A DNA stretch of 64,000 nt from Candidatus Dormiibacterota bacterium. Lineage in GTDB: Bacteria; Acidobacteriota; Polarisedimenticolia; Gp22-AA2. The notes below the pieces were generated by a model, which ran no database searches, was not told where the DNA came from, and saw only the letters and a list, made by a program, of their open reading frames with translations. How positions within the stretch are numbered: the first letter of the stretch is position 1; each line of letters begins with the position of its first letter. This document shows positions 41,312 to 52,626 of this stretch, piece by piece. Where the stretch lies: positions 62,001 through 126,000 of the forward strand of contig DASQAT010000006.1 of NCBI GenBank assembly GCA_035635555.1, in the 5' to 3' direction. Position numbers and translations under genes: made by a program.

Positions 41312-42367
41312 ATGCCCAGCGCGGTGAAACCGGCCCTCCGAATCATCGTCAGTCTTCTGCTGACGCTGTCTTGTCTCTTCTTCTTCGCGCGGCGCTTCGA
41401 CGTCCGGGCGGCGACACGGAGCCTGCGCGAAGCGAGCCCCGGGCTCATCCTGCTCAGCGTGGCCCTCACCCTCCTCGCCTACCTGATCAGGGCCTGGCGC
41501 TGGCGTGTCCTGATGGCGCCGGTCAAGAAGGGGATCGGGATGTACAACCTGACCTCCACGATGTTCATCGGGTTCATGATCTCGTTCATCGTGCCGTTCC
41601 GGCTGGGGGAGGTGGCGCGTCCGGTGCTCCTCGCACGCCGCGAGAAGATCAGCGCCACGGCGTCGATCGCCGCCGTGGCCCTGGAGAGACTGTTCGACGT
41701 CATGACGGTCATGGCGCTCCTGGCGGTGTTCGTCCTGACGGCACGCGGCTCGGCCCTGGTCTCCCCCCGGAAGGGGGGCGGCGCCGAGCACGAGGCGTCG
41801 GTCTACCTGACCAAGGCGATCGTGGCCACGGCCCTCCTCGTCGCGGTCGCCCTGCCGCTCGTGCTGGTGCTCGTCCTGTTCCCGAACTTCGTCATGCGGG
41901 TGATGAAGGCCCTGCACGGCCGGCGTCATGGCGGCGCGGCGGCACGTCTGACGGAGATCGTCGAAAAGATGATCGCCGGGCTGGGGATCATCAAGCGGAA
42001 GAAGCAGCTCCTGCAGAGCATCGCCCTGTCGTTCCTGATGTGGCTGGTCATCGACGCGTCGGTGCTCATGGGCATCCGCGCGTTCGATCTGCGGCTGCGA
42101 TTCACCGACATGTTTCTGCTGATCGTACCGCTCGGCCTGGGGATCGTCATGCCGACGCCCGGAGGAGTCGGCCCCTACGAGTTCCTGTGCCAGATCTCCC
42201 TCAGCGGATTCTGGGGCGTCCCCGAGGCCAGCGCCGGGGCGGCGGCGGTCATGCTGCACGCCATCACGCTCCTGCCGACCATCGCGCTTGGACTCATCTT
42301 CATGTGGCACGGCGGAGTGCGCCCCGCGGAAGTCCGGAAGATGGCCACCATCTCGAGGACGCCATGA
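41312..42367 (+). CDS. lysylphosphatidylglycerol synthase transmembrane-domain (YbhN/UPF0104) protein
   Basis: A 351-residue integral membrane protein with about eight hydrophobic helices. It has [17 protein letters not shown] after the second helix, [39 protein letters not shown] (the family's central motif) and [17 protein letters not shown] near the end. These match the flippase-like membrane domain shared with MprF. The role, perhaps lipid or lipid-linked intermediate flipping, is not established for this group. Its stop overlaps the nrdR start (ATGA), so the two are coupled. Confidence 0.82.
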   Translation: MPSAVKPALRIIVSLLLTLSCLFFFARRFDVRAATRSLREASPGLILLSVALTLLAYLIRAWRWRVLMAPVKKGIGMYNLTSTMFIGFMISFIVPFRLGEVARPVLLARREKISATASIAAVALERLFDVMTVMALLAVFVLTARGSALVSPRKGGGAEHEASVYLTKAIVATALLVAVALPLVLVLVLFPNFVMRVMKALHGRRHGGAAARLTEIVEKMIAGLGIIKRKKQLLQSIALSFLMWLVIDASVLMGIRAFDLRLRFTDMFLLIVPLGLGIVMPTPGGVGPYEFLCQISLSGFWGVPEASAGAAAVMLHAITLLPTIALGLIFMWHGGVRPAEVRKMATISRTP

Positions 42368-42822
42368 GATGTCCCTTCTGCGCGCACATCGAGGACAAGG
42401 TGGTCGATTCGCGCGAGGGGAAGGACGGCCTGGTGATCCGTCGTCGACGGGAATGCCTGTCGTGCGGCCGCCGCTTCACCTCCTACGAGCGCATCGACGA
42501 GATCCCGTTCATGGTGGTCAAGAAGGACGGCACGCGCGAGCCGTACGATCGCAACAAGGTCCTGGGGGGGCTGCGCAAGGCCTGCGAGAAGCGCCCGGTT
42601 TCGCCCGCCGCGCTGGAGAGGGTGGCCGACGAGATCGAGCAGATGGTCCAGGAGGCCCCCGAGCGGGAGATCCCGACGGTGAAGCTCGGCGAGCAGGTCA
42701 TGGACCGCCTGAGGGAGCTGGACAAGGTCGCCTACGTCCGGTTCGCCAGCGTCTACCGGCAGTTCGAGGACGTCGACCAGTTCATGAAGGTGCTGAACGA
42801 CCTGCTGGAGCAGAGGAAGTAG
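42364..42822 (+). CDS. nrdR: transcriptional repressor NrdR
   Basis: A 152-residue NrdR, the normal length. The N-terminal zinc ribbon has C3-x2-C6 (MRCPFCAH) and the second pair in [17 protein letters not shown]. An ATP-cone domain follows ([29 protein letters not shown]). NrdR represses ribonucleotide reductase operons in response to dNTP/ATP levels. No nrd genes are in the window, so it acts in trans. It overlaps the upstream membrane protein gene. Confidence 0.95.
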   Translation: MRCPFCAHIEDKVVDSREGKDGLVIRRRRECLSCGRRFTSYERIDEIPFMVVKKDGTREPYDRNKVLGGLRKACEKRPVSPAALERVADEIEQMVQEAPEREIPTVKLGEQVMDRLRELDKVAYVRFASVYRQFEDVDQFMKVLNDLLEQRK

Positions 42823-42831
42823 CCTGCTCCC

Positions 42832-42860
42832 TTGCAGGTACCCCCGGGCGTCACTATATT
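42832..42860 (+). promoter_or_regulatory. promoter of the hsp20-lon operon
   Basis: TTGCAG (42832-42837), 17 bases, TATATT (42855-42860): a good sigma-70-type promoter at optimal spacing, directly after the nrdR stop and 30 bases before the Hsp20 ATG. No CIRCE-like or heat-shock sigma box was recognised. Confidence 0.6.
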
Positions 42861-42889
42861 GAGCCCCGAATCCGCATGGGAGGTCCCCC

Positions 42890-43342
42890 ATGGCCGACAT
42901 TGGCCCTTTCGTCGAGATCAGCCGCATCCAGAGCGAAATTAACCGTCTGTTCGATAACCTCCTCGAGCTGAAGTCGTCGGGGAGCGAGGGGACCGGCGAG
43001 TGGCTGCCGGCCGCCGACGTCTACGAGACCCCCGAGGAGCTGGTGGTCCGGTTCGAGGTGCCGGGGGTCCCCCTCAAGGACCTGACCCTGGCGGTCAACG
43101 GCAACAACCTCATCCTGAGGGGCGAGAAGAAGCGCACCGAGAGCGCCAAGGGCGCCAAATACCACTCCATGGAGCGGGCGTTCGGGAAATTCAAGCGGGT
43201 GGTGCACATCTCGTCGCCGGTCAACACGCACAAGGCGAGGACGGAGCTTGCGGAAGGGGTCCTCCGGATCGCCTTCCCGAAGGTGCCCGACAAGCGCGGC
43301 GAAGAGCTGCCCATCACGATCAAGATCGGGGAGCGCCCATGA
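42890..43342 (+). CDS. Hsp20/alpha-crystallin small heat-shock protein
   Basis: A 150-residue small heat-shock protein. The alpha-crystallin domain spans about residues 38-145: WLPAADVYETPEELVVRFEVPGV, DLTLAVNGNNLILRGEKK, and ERAFGKFKRVVHISSPV with the C-terminal GVLRIAFPKV; the tail ELPITIKI carries the I-x-I-type anchor motif. It is an ATP-independent holdase. The gene has GGGAGG before ATG 42890 and overlaps the lon start (ATGA), forming a proteostasis operon. Confidence 0.92.
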   Translation: MADIGPFVEISRIQSEINRLFDNLLELKSSGSEGTGEWLPAADVYETPEELVVRFEVPGVPLKDLTLAVNGNNLILRGEKKRTESAKGAKYHSMERAFGKFKRVVHISSPVNTHKARTELAEGVLRIAFPKVPDKRGEELPITIKIGERP

Positions 43343-45744
43343 GCAGCCAGCCCGTAGAGGTCCCCGAGGACCAGCTCAGGGTCCCGAAGGAGCTCCCGGT
43401 CCTGCCGCTGCGCGACATCGTGGTCTACCCGTTCATCATCGTGCCGTTGTCGGTCAGCCGGGAGCGATCGATCCGGGCGGTCGACCAGGCGCTCGCCGAC
43501 AACCGGATGATCCTCCTGGTGTCCCAGAAGGACAGCAAGGTCGAGGAGCCGAGCGAGCGGGACCTGTTCAATGTGGGGACGGTGGGCGTGATCATGCGGA
43601 TGCTGAAGCTGCCGGACGGCCGCATCCGCGTCCTGGTCCAGGGGGTGTGCCGCGCCAAGGTGGACGATTTCATGCGCGGCGAGCAGTTCACGACCGCGAC
43701 CCTGACCCGCATCGTCGAGCCGCAGGTCAAGGCGACGATGGAGCAGGAAGCGATGCTGCGGACCGTGAAGAAATCCCTCGAGAAGAGCGCCTCGCTGGGC
43801 AAGGCGATTTCGTCCGAGGTCATGGTCATCGCCAGCAACCTGGAGGACCCCGGCCGGCTCGCGGACCTGGTCGCCAGCAATCTGGACCTCAAAATCGAGG
43901 ATGCCCAGACGGTCCTCAAGATGGTCGATCCGGTGGCGCGTCTGAAGAAGGTCAACGACCTCCTGAACAAGGAGCTCGAGCTTTTGAACATGCAGCAGGA
44001 GATCAACACGCACGCGCGCGAGGAGATCGACAAATCGCAGCGCGAGTACTTCCTGAGACAGCAGCTCAAGGCGATCCAGAACGAGCTCGGGGAGGGGAAC
44101 GACCTGGCGGAGGAGGTCGAGCAGTTCCGCGACAAGGCGCGCAAGGCGAAGATGCCCGCCAAGGTCTTCGAGGAGGTCGAGCGCCAGATCAACAAGCTGG
44201 AGCGCATGCACCCCGACTCGGCCGAGACGGCCACGGTGCGCAACTACCTCGACTGGATGGTGAACCTCCCCTGGTCGCAGCAGACCAAGGACGCTCTCGA
44301 TCTCAAGAAGGCGCAGGAAATCCTCGACGCCGATCATTACGGTCTGGAGACGATCAAGGAACGCATCGTGGAATATCTGGCGGTGCGCAAGCTGAAGAAG
44401 AAGATGCGCGGCCCTATCCTGTGCTTCCTCGGCCCGCCGGGCGTCGGCAAGACGTCGCTCGGCCGGTCGATCGCCCGGGCGCTCGGCCGCAAGTTCGTGC
44501 GCATCTCCCTCGGCGGCATCCGCGACGAGGCGGAGATACGCGGCCACCGGCGCACCTACGTCGGGTCGATGCCGGGACGCATCATCCAGGGGATCAGCCA
44601 GGGGGGGTCCAACAATCCGGTGTTCATGCTGGACGAAGTGGACAAGATCGGCTCCGACTACCGCGGCGACCCCTCGTCCGCCCTCCTCGAGGTCCTCGAC
44701 CCGGAGCAGAACTATTCGTTCCGCGACCACTACCTCAACGTGCCGTTCGACCTGTCGAACGTCATGTTCGTCGCCACCGCCAACCTCCTCGACCCGATCC
44801 AGCCGGCGTTCCGGGACCGCATGGAGGTGATCAGCCTCTCCGGCTACACGGAGGAGGAAAAGGTCGAGATCGCCAAACGGCACCTGATCCCGAAGCAGGT
44901 CGAGGAGAACGGGCTATCGGAGGCGCAGGTCTCGTTCCCCGACAAGGCCATCCTGACGATCATCTCGAAGTACACACGCGAGGCGGGTCTCAGGAACCTC
45001 GAGCGCGAGATCGCCAAGGTCTGCCGCAAGCTGGCGCGCCGCGTCGCGGAGGGAGAGGGCGGCCCCTACAAGGTCACGCCCGTCCGGGCTGAAGAGCTGC
45101 TCGGCGTCCCGCGCGTCACCCCGGAGATGGCCCTGATCAACAACCAGATCGGTGTTGCGACCGGGCTCGCCTGGACTGCGGCCGGCGGCGAGATCCTGTT
45201 CGTCGAGGCGACGACGATGCCCGGCAAGGGACGGCTGATCCTGACCGGCCACCTGGGCACCGTCATGAAGGAGTCGGCCCAGGCGGCGCTGTCGTACGCG
45301 CGCTCCAAGGCGTCCGAGCTGGGCGTCGCCATGAATGCCTTCGGCGACCTGGACGTTCACGTCCACGTGCCGGAAGGGGCGATCCCGAAGGACGGACCGT
45401 CGGCCGGCATCACCATGGCGACGGCCATCATCTCGGTGCTCACCAACCGCCCGGTGAGACGCAGCGTGGCCATGACCGGCGAGATCACCCTGCGCGGCAA
45501 CGTCCTGCCGATCGGCGGCGTGAAAGAGAAGGTCCTGGCGGCGCGGCGGGCCAACATCGACACGGTCATCCTCCCCGAGGCGAACCGCAAGAACCTGGAG
45601 GAGGTCCCGAAGCTCTTCCGCAAGAACCTCAAGTTCTGCTTCGTGTCGGACGTGACCGAGGTGTTCGCCATCGCCCTGACCGAGGCGATGGCCCGGCGCA
45701 GCGGCCAGCAGCGCGTCGGCACGGAGCGCCCGATAGCCATCTAG
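43339..45744 (+). CDS. lon: ATP-dependent protease Lon
   Basis: An 801-residue LonA. The N-terminal substrate domain begins [14 protein letters not shown], and the coiled-coil arm includes [21 protein letters not shown]. The AAA+ domain has Walker [10 protein letters not shown] and [24 protein letters not shown]. The protease domain has catalytic Ser688 in [10 protein letters not shown] and Lys731 in [13 protein letters not shown]. Length and all motifs are intact. It degrades misfolded proteins in the cytoplasm. Translationally coupled to hsp20, with the shared promoter upstream. Confidence 0.97.
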   Translation: MSSQPVEVPEDQLRVPKELPVLPLRDIVVYPFIIVPLSVSRERSIRAVDQALADNRMILLVSQKDSKVEEPSERDLFNVGTVGVIMRMLKLPDGRIRVLVQGVCRAKVDDFMRGEQFTTATLTRIVEPQVKATMEQEAMLRTVKKSLEKSASLGKAISSEVMVIASNLEDPGRLADLVASNLDLKIEDAQTVLKMVDPVARLKKVNDLLNKELELLNMQQEINTHAREEIDKSQREYFLRQQLKAIQNELGEGNDLAEEVEQFRDKARKAKMPAKVFEEVERQINKLERMHPDSAETATVRNYLDWMVNLPWSQQTKDALDLKKAQEILDADHYGLETIKERIVEYLAVRKLKKKMRGPILCFLGPPGVGKTSLGRSIARALGRKFVRISLGGIRDEAEIRGHRRTYVGSMPGRIIQGISQGGSNNPVFMLDEVDKIGSDYRGDPSSALLEVLDPEQNYSFRDHYLNVPFDLSNVMFVATANLLDPIQPAFRDRMEVISLSGYTEEEKVEIAKRHLIPKQVEENGLSEAQVSFPDKAILTIISKYTREAGLRNLEREIAKVCRKLARRVAEGEGGPYKVTPVRAEELLGVPRVTPEMALINNQIGVATGLAWTAAGGEILFVEATTMPGKGRLILTGHLGTVMKESAQAALSYARSKASELGVAMNAFGDLDVHVHVPEGAIPKDGPSAGITMATAIISVLTNRPVRRSVAMTGEITLRGNVLPIGGVKEKVLAARRANIDTVILPEANRKNLEEVPKLFRKNLKFCFVSDVTEVFAIALTEAMARRSGQQRVGTERPIAI

Positions 45745-45756
45745 CGGGCCCGGTCC

Positions 45757-46785
45757 ATGGCACGACTGGAGCGCCTCACCGAGAAAGGCTTCATCCACGA
45801 GGTCGCCCGCCTGGCGCGGCCGGGTCGCGGAGTTGCACAGCGGTCCGTCCTGGGCATCGGCGACGACGCCGCGGTCCTTCCGGCCTCTCAGGGACTGCAC
45901 ACGCTCCTGACGACCGATCTCCTCACCGACGGAATCCATTTCCGATCGGCCTGGACGCCGGGCGACCTGCTCGGACGCAAGGTGCTGGCGGTCAATCTGA
46001 GCGACATCGCCGCGATGGGCGGGGTGCCGGGGGCCTTCGTCTTCAGCGCCGGATTCCCGCGCAGCACCGACCCGCGCTACGCCCTCGATGTGGCGCGGGG
46101 GCTCGCCTCGCAGGCGCGTCGTTTCGGTGCCGTGCTCGTCGGTGGAGACACCTGCGCCTCCCGGACCCTCCTCGTCAGCGTCACGCTCCTCGGACATGTC
46201 GAGCGCGGGCGCGACGTGCGGCGGAGCGGCGCCCGCCCGGGGGACGGTCTGTACGTCACCGGGAGCCTCGGGTCGGCCGCGGCCGGGCTGCGCCTTCTGA
46301 GATCGGGGGCCCGTCTCGGCCGGGCCGCGGGGATGCGCGCCGCCGCCATGCGCGCCCATCTCGATCCGGAGCCGCGCGTCCTCGCGGGGCGCGCCCTCGG
46401 CCTGACCGGTCTGGCGGCGGCGATGATCGATCTGTCGGACGGGCTGGCGCAGGATCTCCCGCGTCTGTGCGCCGCCAGCGGCACCGGGGCGGTCGTCGAG
46501 GAGGCGGCGATCCCGGTGGCGCGTCCGGCCGCGGCCGTTCTGGGAGGGCGCGCCGCGACGCGCGCCGCCGTCGTGGGTGGCGAGGACTACGAGCTTCTGT
46601 TCACGGCGCGTCCCGGGCACGACGACCAGGTGCGCCGCCTGGCGCGCCGGATGAGGCTGCCGGTGTCGCGCATCGGGCAGATCGTCCCGAAGCGGAGCGG
46701 CGTCCTGATCCTGACCCGCGAGGGACGCTACGTGCCGATGGAAGAGCTGCGGGGCAGGTTCCGGCACTTCCCTGCGGACGCCTGA
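45757..46785 (+). CDS. thiL: thiamine-monophosphate kinase
   Basis: A 342-residue ThiL of the PurM/SelD-like fold. Signatures: GIGDDAAVLPAS (nucleotide/metal site), LLTTDLLTDGIHF, GRKVLAVNLSDIAAMGG, VLVGGDTCAS, GDGLYVTGSLGSAAAGL, MIDLSDGLAQDLPRLCAASG and VVGGEDYELLFT. It phosphorylates thiamine monophosphate to thiamine diphosphate. It starts 12 bases after lon with a weak ribosome site and is probably on the same transcript. Confidence 0.92.
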   Translation: MARLERLTEKGFIHEVARLARPGRGVAQRSVLGIGDDAAVLPASQGLHTLLTTDLLTDGIHFRSAWTPGDLLGRKVLAVNLSDIAAMGGVPGAFVFSAGFPRSTDPRYALDVARGLASQARRFGAVLVGGDTCASRTLLVSVTLLGHVERGRDVRRSGARPGDGLYVTGSLGSAAAGLRLLRSGARLGRAAGMRAAAMRAHLDPEPRVLAGRALGLTGLAAAMIDLSDGLAQDLPRLCAASGTGAVVEEAAIPVARPAAAVLGGRAATRAAVVGGEDYELLFTARPGHDDQVRRLARRMRLPVSRIGQIVPKRSGVLILTREGRYVPMEELRGRFRHFPADA

Positions 46786-46816
46786 GCGGGATGGGTGCCC
46801 TAGGGTGTGCGCGCCA

Positions 46817-46845
46817 TTGACCTGCGGCGATTGAGCCCGTATCAT
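46817..46845 (+). promoter_or_regulatory. promoter of the DUF2062 gene
   Basis: TTGACC (46817-46822), 17 bases, TATCAT (46840-46845): close to consensus at optimal spacing. It lies inside the longest open frame of the downstream gene, which helps fix that gene's start at GTG 46939. Confidence 0.58.
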
Positions 46846-46938
46846 GCCTCGGCCGCCAGGAAGATCGGCCGGCGGGAGCACGAGCCAGCGGCGGGCCGGG
46901 CCATCCGGATCGGTGTCTGGCTCCCGGAGGACGGGCTG

Positions 46939-47403
46939 GTGCGGGAGTACGGGACGAAGCGTCTGAGCGAGTGGCTGCGCTTCATCCTGCACACCGACGA
47001 CACACCGTTCCGGGCCGCCCTCGCGTTCGCGATCGGTGTTTTCATCGCCTGGACCCCGGCCCTCGGCTTCCACACTCTCCTGGCGCTGGCGATCGCCTTC
47101 CTCTTCGGATTGAACCGCGTCGCCGTCGTGGCCGGCACCTTCGTCAATAACCCGTGGACGTTCGTGCCGATTTACACCGCCTCGGCCTGGCTCGGATCGT
47201 TCCTGATCGGTTCGGAGGTGAGCGCGCCGCGGCTGGAAGGGAAGACGTGGAGCCACTTCTTCGACTTTCTGGCGCAGTGCCGGCCGTGGATCGTGCCGCT
47301 GACGATGGGCACGGTGATCCTGGGGTTCACGTGCGCCCTCGTCTCGTTCCCGGTCGTCCTGTACGGCATCCGGTGGTATCGCGCCCTGCGCCACACCGGT
47401 TGA
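46939..47403 (+). CDS. DUF2062 family membrane protein
   Basis: A 154-residue protein with three hydrophobic segments. Motifs are FRAALAFAIGVFIAWTPALGFHTLLALAIAFLFGLN, VAGTFVNNPWTFVPIYTASAWLG and a final PLTMGTVILGFTCALVSFPVVLYG, the DUF2062 pattern (a conserved Asn-Pro-x-Thr in the second segment). Function is unknown. The frame is open up to 46807, but a good promoter at 46817-46845 lies within that stretch and GTG 46939 has GGAGG eight bases upstream, so the shorter protein is preferred. Confidence 0.8.
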   Translation: MREYGTKRLSEWLRFILHTDDTPFRAALAFAIGVFIAWTPALGFHTLLALAIAFLFGLNRVAVVAGTFVNNPWTFVPIYTASAWLGSFLIGSEVSAPRLEGKTWSHFFDFLAQCRPWIVPLTMGTVILGFTCALVSFPVVLYGIRWYRALRHTG

Positions 47404-47452
47404 ACCCCGGCGCCGACTCCCCCCACTCTCCGCGGATCCCCTCCGCCCGGCC

Positions 47453-48091
47453 ATGGACGAGCAGGAGCTGATCCGCCGCGCCGCCGCGGGGGACCTCGAC
47501 GCGTTCGAGGCGATCGTCGCCCGCAAGGGGGAGCGCGTCTTCTGGATCGCGTATCACATCGTCGGGGACGAGGAGCTGGCGCGTGACGTGGCTCAGGAGG
47601 TCTTCATCCGCCTGCACCGCGTCATCCGCCGTTTCCGCGCCGGCGGCCGTTTCGACGCCTGGCTGTACCGCATCGCCACCAATCTGGGGATCGATGCCTT
47701 CAGGCGCGAGCGGCCGCACCGGGAGGCGGCGGCCCTGGAGGAGATCGGCGAGCGCGCCGCCCCCGGGGAAGGAACGGTGTTGGGTCCGGGGACGAACCCC
47801 GTGCCGGCCGGGTCCGGGAGGGCGAGCGAGTCGCCGGCGGGGGACGCCCTGCGCGGCCGCGAGGTGCGGCGCATCTACCTGTCGCTCACCGCCCTTCTGA
47901 CCCGCAAGCAGCGCCTCGCCTTCGTGCTGCGCGAGATCGAGGGGCTGACCACCGCCGAGGTCGCCGAAATCATGAAGACCCGCGAGTCGACCGTCCGCAA
48001 CCACATCCTGCAGGCGCGGCGGGTCCTGCAGGAGGGGCTGCGCCGCCTTTACCCGGAGTACTGCCGGCCCCGTGGCCCGCGAAAGGATTGA
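47453..48091 (+). CDS. ECF-type RNA polymerase sigma factor
   Basis: A 212-residue sigma-70 family ECF factor. Region 2 is at the N-terminus (EELARDVAQEVFIRLHRVIRRF and FDAWLYRIATNLGIDAFRRERPHRE). A Gly/Pro-rich linker of about 45 residues follows, longer than usual. Region 4 shows LTALLTRKQRLAFVLREIEGLTTAEVAEIMKTRESTVRNHILQARRVL. It is followed by a zinc anti-sigma-like gene and the secretion genes, so it may control them or an envelope response. Target promoters were not identified. Confidence 0.9.
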   Translation: MDEQELIRRAAAGDLDAFEAIVARKGERVFWIAYHIVGDEELARDVAQEVFIRLHRVIRRFRAGGRFDAWLYRIATNLGIDAFRRERPHREAAALEEIGERAAPGEGTVLGPGTNPVPAGSGRASESPAGDALRGREVRRIYLSLTALLTRKQRLAFVLREIEGLTTAEVAEIMKTRESTVRNHILQARRVLQEGLRRLYPEYCRPRGPRKD

Positions 48092-48179
48092 GATCGCCTA
48101 GACGCCCGGCTCCACCCTTCCGTAGATCAGGTCAGGCCGGGCGGGTGTGTCCCGAATCCAGGTCGCACGGGAGGTCGTG

Positions 48180-48836
48180 ATGAACGCCGATGACCGCATG
48201 AAGAGCGACGCGTGCCTTCAGGTCGAGCCGCACCTTTCGTCCTACGCCGCCGGTGCTTCGGACGAGGCGTCGGAGCGCAGGGTCCGGGACCATCTGTTCG
48301 CGTGCGCCGCCTGCCGGGAGGCGCAGCTGGAGCGCGACCCTTCCGTCCTCTTTCTCGAGATGCGCCGTGCCCCTCTGCCTGCCGGGTTCATGGACCGGTT
48401 CGCCGCCGACGTGCGGCGGCGCGTGGAGGCGGGGGAGCGGCCGCGCTGGGCGCCCCTCGCCGGCCGAATCCCGGCCTTCAGCGCGCGCCGGCTGGCCTAT
48501 GTGGCCGCTCCGGTGATGACGCTCCTTCTCCTCGGGACGTTGTTCCTGGTGCGCCCGGGCGGCCCCGGCTTCCGCGGTCTCCGCAAGCCGGGCGAGGGGA
48601 CCGTGTCATCCCCCTTCGTGGTGCAGCCCGGATCCGCACGGCTGGGAAAGCCGGGCGTCAAGGGACCGGGAACCCTTCCGGCGGTCCCCGGCCTGCCCGG
48701 TGCCGTGGCCCCGGGGGGCCCGCCGCTCATGGAAGATGTCGGCTCTCCGAGCGCCCGCGTCTACCGGTTCACGGTGGACAGCGGCGGGGATGAGACGCCG
48801 ATCTACTTCGTCGTGGACGAATCGATCGACATCTGA
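48180..48836 (+). CDS. putative anti-sigma factor with zinc-finger motif and one membrane helix
   Basis: A 218-residue protein. The N-terminal ~60 residues carry a HxxxCxxC motif (RDHLFACAACRE), the ZAS anti-sigma zinc site, with a further His upstream (VEPHLSSYAAG). A transmembrane helix (LAYVAAPVMTLLLLGTLFLV, about residues 110-130) separates it from a Gly/Pro-rich periplasmic tail that ends RVYRFTVDSGGDETPIYFVVDESIDI. It is presumed to bind the sigma factor encoded just upstream. ATG 48180 has GGGAGG five bases upstream. Its stop overlaps the next start by one base. Confidence 0.75.
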   Translation: MNADDRMKSDACLQVEPHLSSYAAGASDEASERRVRDHLFACAACREAQLERDPSVLFLEMRRAPLPAGFMDRFAADVRRRVEAGERPRWAPLAGRIPAFSARRLAYVAAPVMTLLLLGTLFLVRPGGPGFRGLRKPGEGTVSSPFVVQPGSARLGKPGVKGPGTLPAVPGLPGAVAPGGPPLMEDVGSPSARVYRFTVDSGGDETPIYFVVDESIDI

Positions 48837-49654
48837 TGTCGACGCGGAGGAAAGCCGTGAGACACCCCTCAGCCCTCCTCGCCGCAATCATCGTGGCGCT
48901 TTTGGCGCTCGCGCGGGCGCAGGCTCAATCTCCCCCGGCCGAACCGCAGGCGTCGCCCGCGGCCGAGTCCACGCCGGCGCCGGGTCCGGCCGCCGGTGCT
49001 CCCGGAGGGGCGGCTCCGGCGCGGCCGTCGCCGCTCGCCATGCGCATCTTCAGCCTGCGCTACCGGTCCATGGACGACGCCTACCGGATCGTCGGGCCGC
49101 AGATCGGCGCGCGCGGCTCGGTCAAGATGCAGCCGGGGCAGCGTACGCTCACGATCCAGGACGCCCCTGAGAACCTCCGGAAGATCGCTTCCCTGCTCGC
49201 GTCGTACGACGTGCCGCCGAAGAACGTCCAGGTCCTGGTCCAGCTCATCATGGCCTCCGCAGGAGCCGCGCAGAGGGAGCCGGCCCCCCCGCCCATTCGC
49301 GGCGTCATCGACCGGCTCAGCGCCCTGAACACGCGCTGGACCGACTACAAGATGGTCGGAAACGCGCAGATCCTCGGCACCGAGGGAGAGCGCAGCAGCC
49401 TGAAGGTCGGTGACGACTACAAGGTCGATTTCAAGATCGACCAGGTGTCGGACGAAAGCCGGGTCATCCGGTTCAAGCCGTTCGAGCTCCTCCACAAGGA
49501 GGCGGTGGTCGAGGGGCCCGAGCGCTACGCGTCGGTCATGAACACGGTCCTGAACCTCCGCGACTCGCAGCTGTTCATCGTGGGCGCCTCCAAGGTCGAG
49601 CAGAGCAACCGCGCCCTCTTCATGACGATCACGGCGTCCTCGCAGCGCCCGTGA
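48836..49654 (+). CDS. exported secretin N-domain (NolW-like) protein
   Basis: A 272-residue protein with a signal peptide (LLAAIIVALLALARAQAQ) and an Ala/Pro-rich stretch, then MRIFSLRYRSMDDAYRIVGPQIGARGSVKMQPGQRTLTIQDAPENLRKIASLLASYDVPP. This is the fold signature of the secretin N1/N2 (NolW-like) domain, including the final inter-repeat 'P-x-x-V' strand. The C-terminal ~140 residues lack the secretin pore. It may be an accessory ring protein of the apparatus encoded downstream. No close named family is recognised. Confidence 0.62.
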   Translation: MSTRRKAVRHPSALLAAIIVALLALARAQAQSPPAEPQASPAAESTPAPGPAAGAPGGAAPARPSPLAMRIFSLRYRSMDDAYRIVGPQIGARGSVKMQPGQRTLTIQDAPENLRKIASLLASYDVPPKNVQVLVQLIMASAGAAQREPAPPPIRGVIDRLSALNTRWTDYKMVGNAQILGTEGERSSLKVGDDYKVDFKIDQVSDESRVIRFKPFELLHKEAVVEGPERYASVMNTVLNLRDSQLFIVGASKVEQSNRALFMTITASSQRP

Positions 49655-49675
49655 TGCCCCCCGGAGACGGGTCCC

Positions 49676-50890
49676 ATGCCTGAATTCATCGCCAAGGTCG
49701 GCACGACGGACGGGATCGTGATGGAGCGCACCTTCACGGCCGACTCGGAGGACGCGCTGCGCTCCGACCTTCTGGGGAAGGAGTACCTCGTCTTCGACGT
49801 TCGGCGCAAGGGCGGCTGGCTCGACGCCCTGCCGGGCTTCGGGTCGGCGCGCGTCGTGCGCATGAAGGAGTTCCTGCTGTTCAACCAGGAGCTGGCGGCT
49901 CTCATCCGCGCCGGCCTGCCGATCATCGCCAGCCTGGAGATCCTGATCGAGCGCCGCAAGAACCAGGCGTTCAAGAAGGCCCTGATGGACGTGCGGGACA
50001 AGGTCCGAGGCGGCGCCTCGATGTCCGAGGCGTTCCAGTCGCAGGGGGAGATGTTCCCGGGGATCTACTCGGCGACGCTGGCCTCCGGAGAGCGCTCGGG
50101 CGAGATCGCCAACGTCCTGCTGCGCTACATCTCCTACCAGAAGACGATGATGGGCCTGAAGCGCAAGGTGACCGGCGCCCTCATCTACCCGGCCATCCTG
50201 TTCGTCCTGATGATCGGGCTCATCGCGATCCTGATCACCTGGGTCGTCCCCAAGTTCACCGACTTCTACAAGGACTTCGGGGCGGACCTGCCTCTTCTGA
50301 CGCGGCTTCTGATCGGCGTGTCGTCGTTCGTGACCCAGAACGTCCTGTTCCTGGTCGTGGGGGTCGTGGTCGCCCTGGGCGCGATTCGCGTCTGGCTGCA
50401 GACGCCCGCCGGCAAGCTGGCGCGCGACCGGATCCTGGTCCGCGTGCCGATCATCGGCCCGGTGTTCCATCGCTTCGCGGTGTCGCGGTTCACCCGCACT
50501 CTCGGCACGCTGATCGCCGGCGGGATCCCGGCGGTGACCGCCCTCGGCATGTCGGCCCGGGCCGTCGGCAACCTGGACTTCGAGAGCCGGCTCCTGGACG
50601 TCGAGAGGAAGGTGCGCGAGGGGTCGAGCCTGTGGGAGTCGCTCGAGGTGACCGGTCTGTTCAACGACATCGCCCTCGAGATGACACGCGTGGGCGAGTC
50701 GACCGGCTCCCTGGCCGACATGCTGGCCAACGTGTCCGATTTCTACGACGAGGAGATCGAGACGCGCATCGCCACCATCATGGTGTTCATCGAGCCGATC
50801 ATGCTGGTCGTCATGGGGAGCTTCGTGGTGATGATCATGCTGGCGATCTACCTGCCGCTGCTGCGCTCCTACGCGCAGTCGACTTACTGA
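49676..50890 (+). CDS. gspF: type II secretion/type IV pilus inner-membrane platform protein (GspF/PilC)
   Basis: A 404-residue GspF/PilC protein with the duplicated GspF domain. MKEFLLFNQELAALIRAGLPI and SRFTRTLGTLIAGGIPAVTALGMSARAVGN begin the two copies. GEMFPGIYSATLASGERSGEIANVL lies in copy one and FNDIALEMTRVGESTGSLADML in copy two. Hydrophobic helices are at LIYPAILFVLMIGLIAILITWVVPKF, LFLVVGVVVALGAIRVWL and the C-terminus. It anchors the assembly ATPase in the inner membrane and is followed at once by gspE/pilB. Confidence 0.93.
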   Translation: MPEFIAKVGTTDGIVMERTFTADSEDALRSDLLGKEYLVFDVRRKGGWLDALPGFGSARVVRMKEFLLFNQELAALIRAGLPIIASLEILIERRKNQAFKKALMDVRDKVRGGASMSEAFQSQGEMFPGIYSATLASGERSGEIANVLLRYISYQKTMMGLKRKVTGALIYPAILFVLMIGLIAILITWVVPKFTDFYKDFGADLPLLTRLLIGVSSFVTQNVLFLVVGVVVALGAIRVWLQTPAGKLARDRILVRVPIIGPVFHRFAVSRFTRTLGTLIAGGIPAVTALGMSARAVGNLDFESRLLDVERKVREGSSLWESLEVTGLFNDIALEMTRVGESTGSLADMLANVSDFYDEEIETRIATIMVFIEPIMLVVMGSFVVMIMLAIYLPLLRSYAQSTY

Positions 50891-50900
50891 GGGGGGTCCG

Positions 50901-52604
<1,704 letters not shown>

Positions 52605-52626
52605 GACGACCGGACGGGGTGACGCG

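Noticed and set aside
46807-46938. Upstream extension of the DUF2062 gene to GTG 46807
   Set aside because: A near-consensus promoter lies inside this stretch and GTG 46939 has a well-spaced GGAGG; the extra residues show no family similarity.
44914-47526. Very long open frame (870 codons) on the minus strand across lon, thiL and the DUF2062 gene
   Set aside because: It is antisense to clearly recognisable genes and has the Arg/His/Asp-rich composition typical of the complementary strand in high-G+C DNA.
48103-48143. Inverted repeat CGCCCGGC/GCCGGGCG between sigma and anti-sigma genes as a terminator
   Set aside because: The loop is 25 bases and no T-run follows, so it is not an intrinsic terminator. 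It is mentioned under the sigma/anti-sigma finding only as a possible regulatory repeat.
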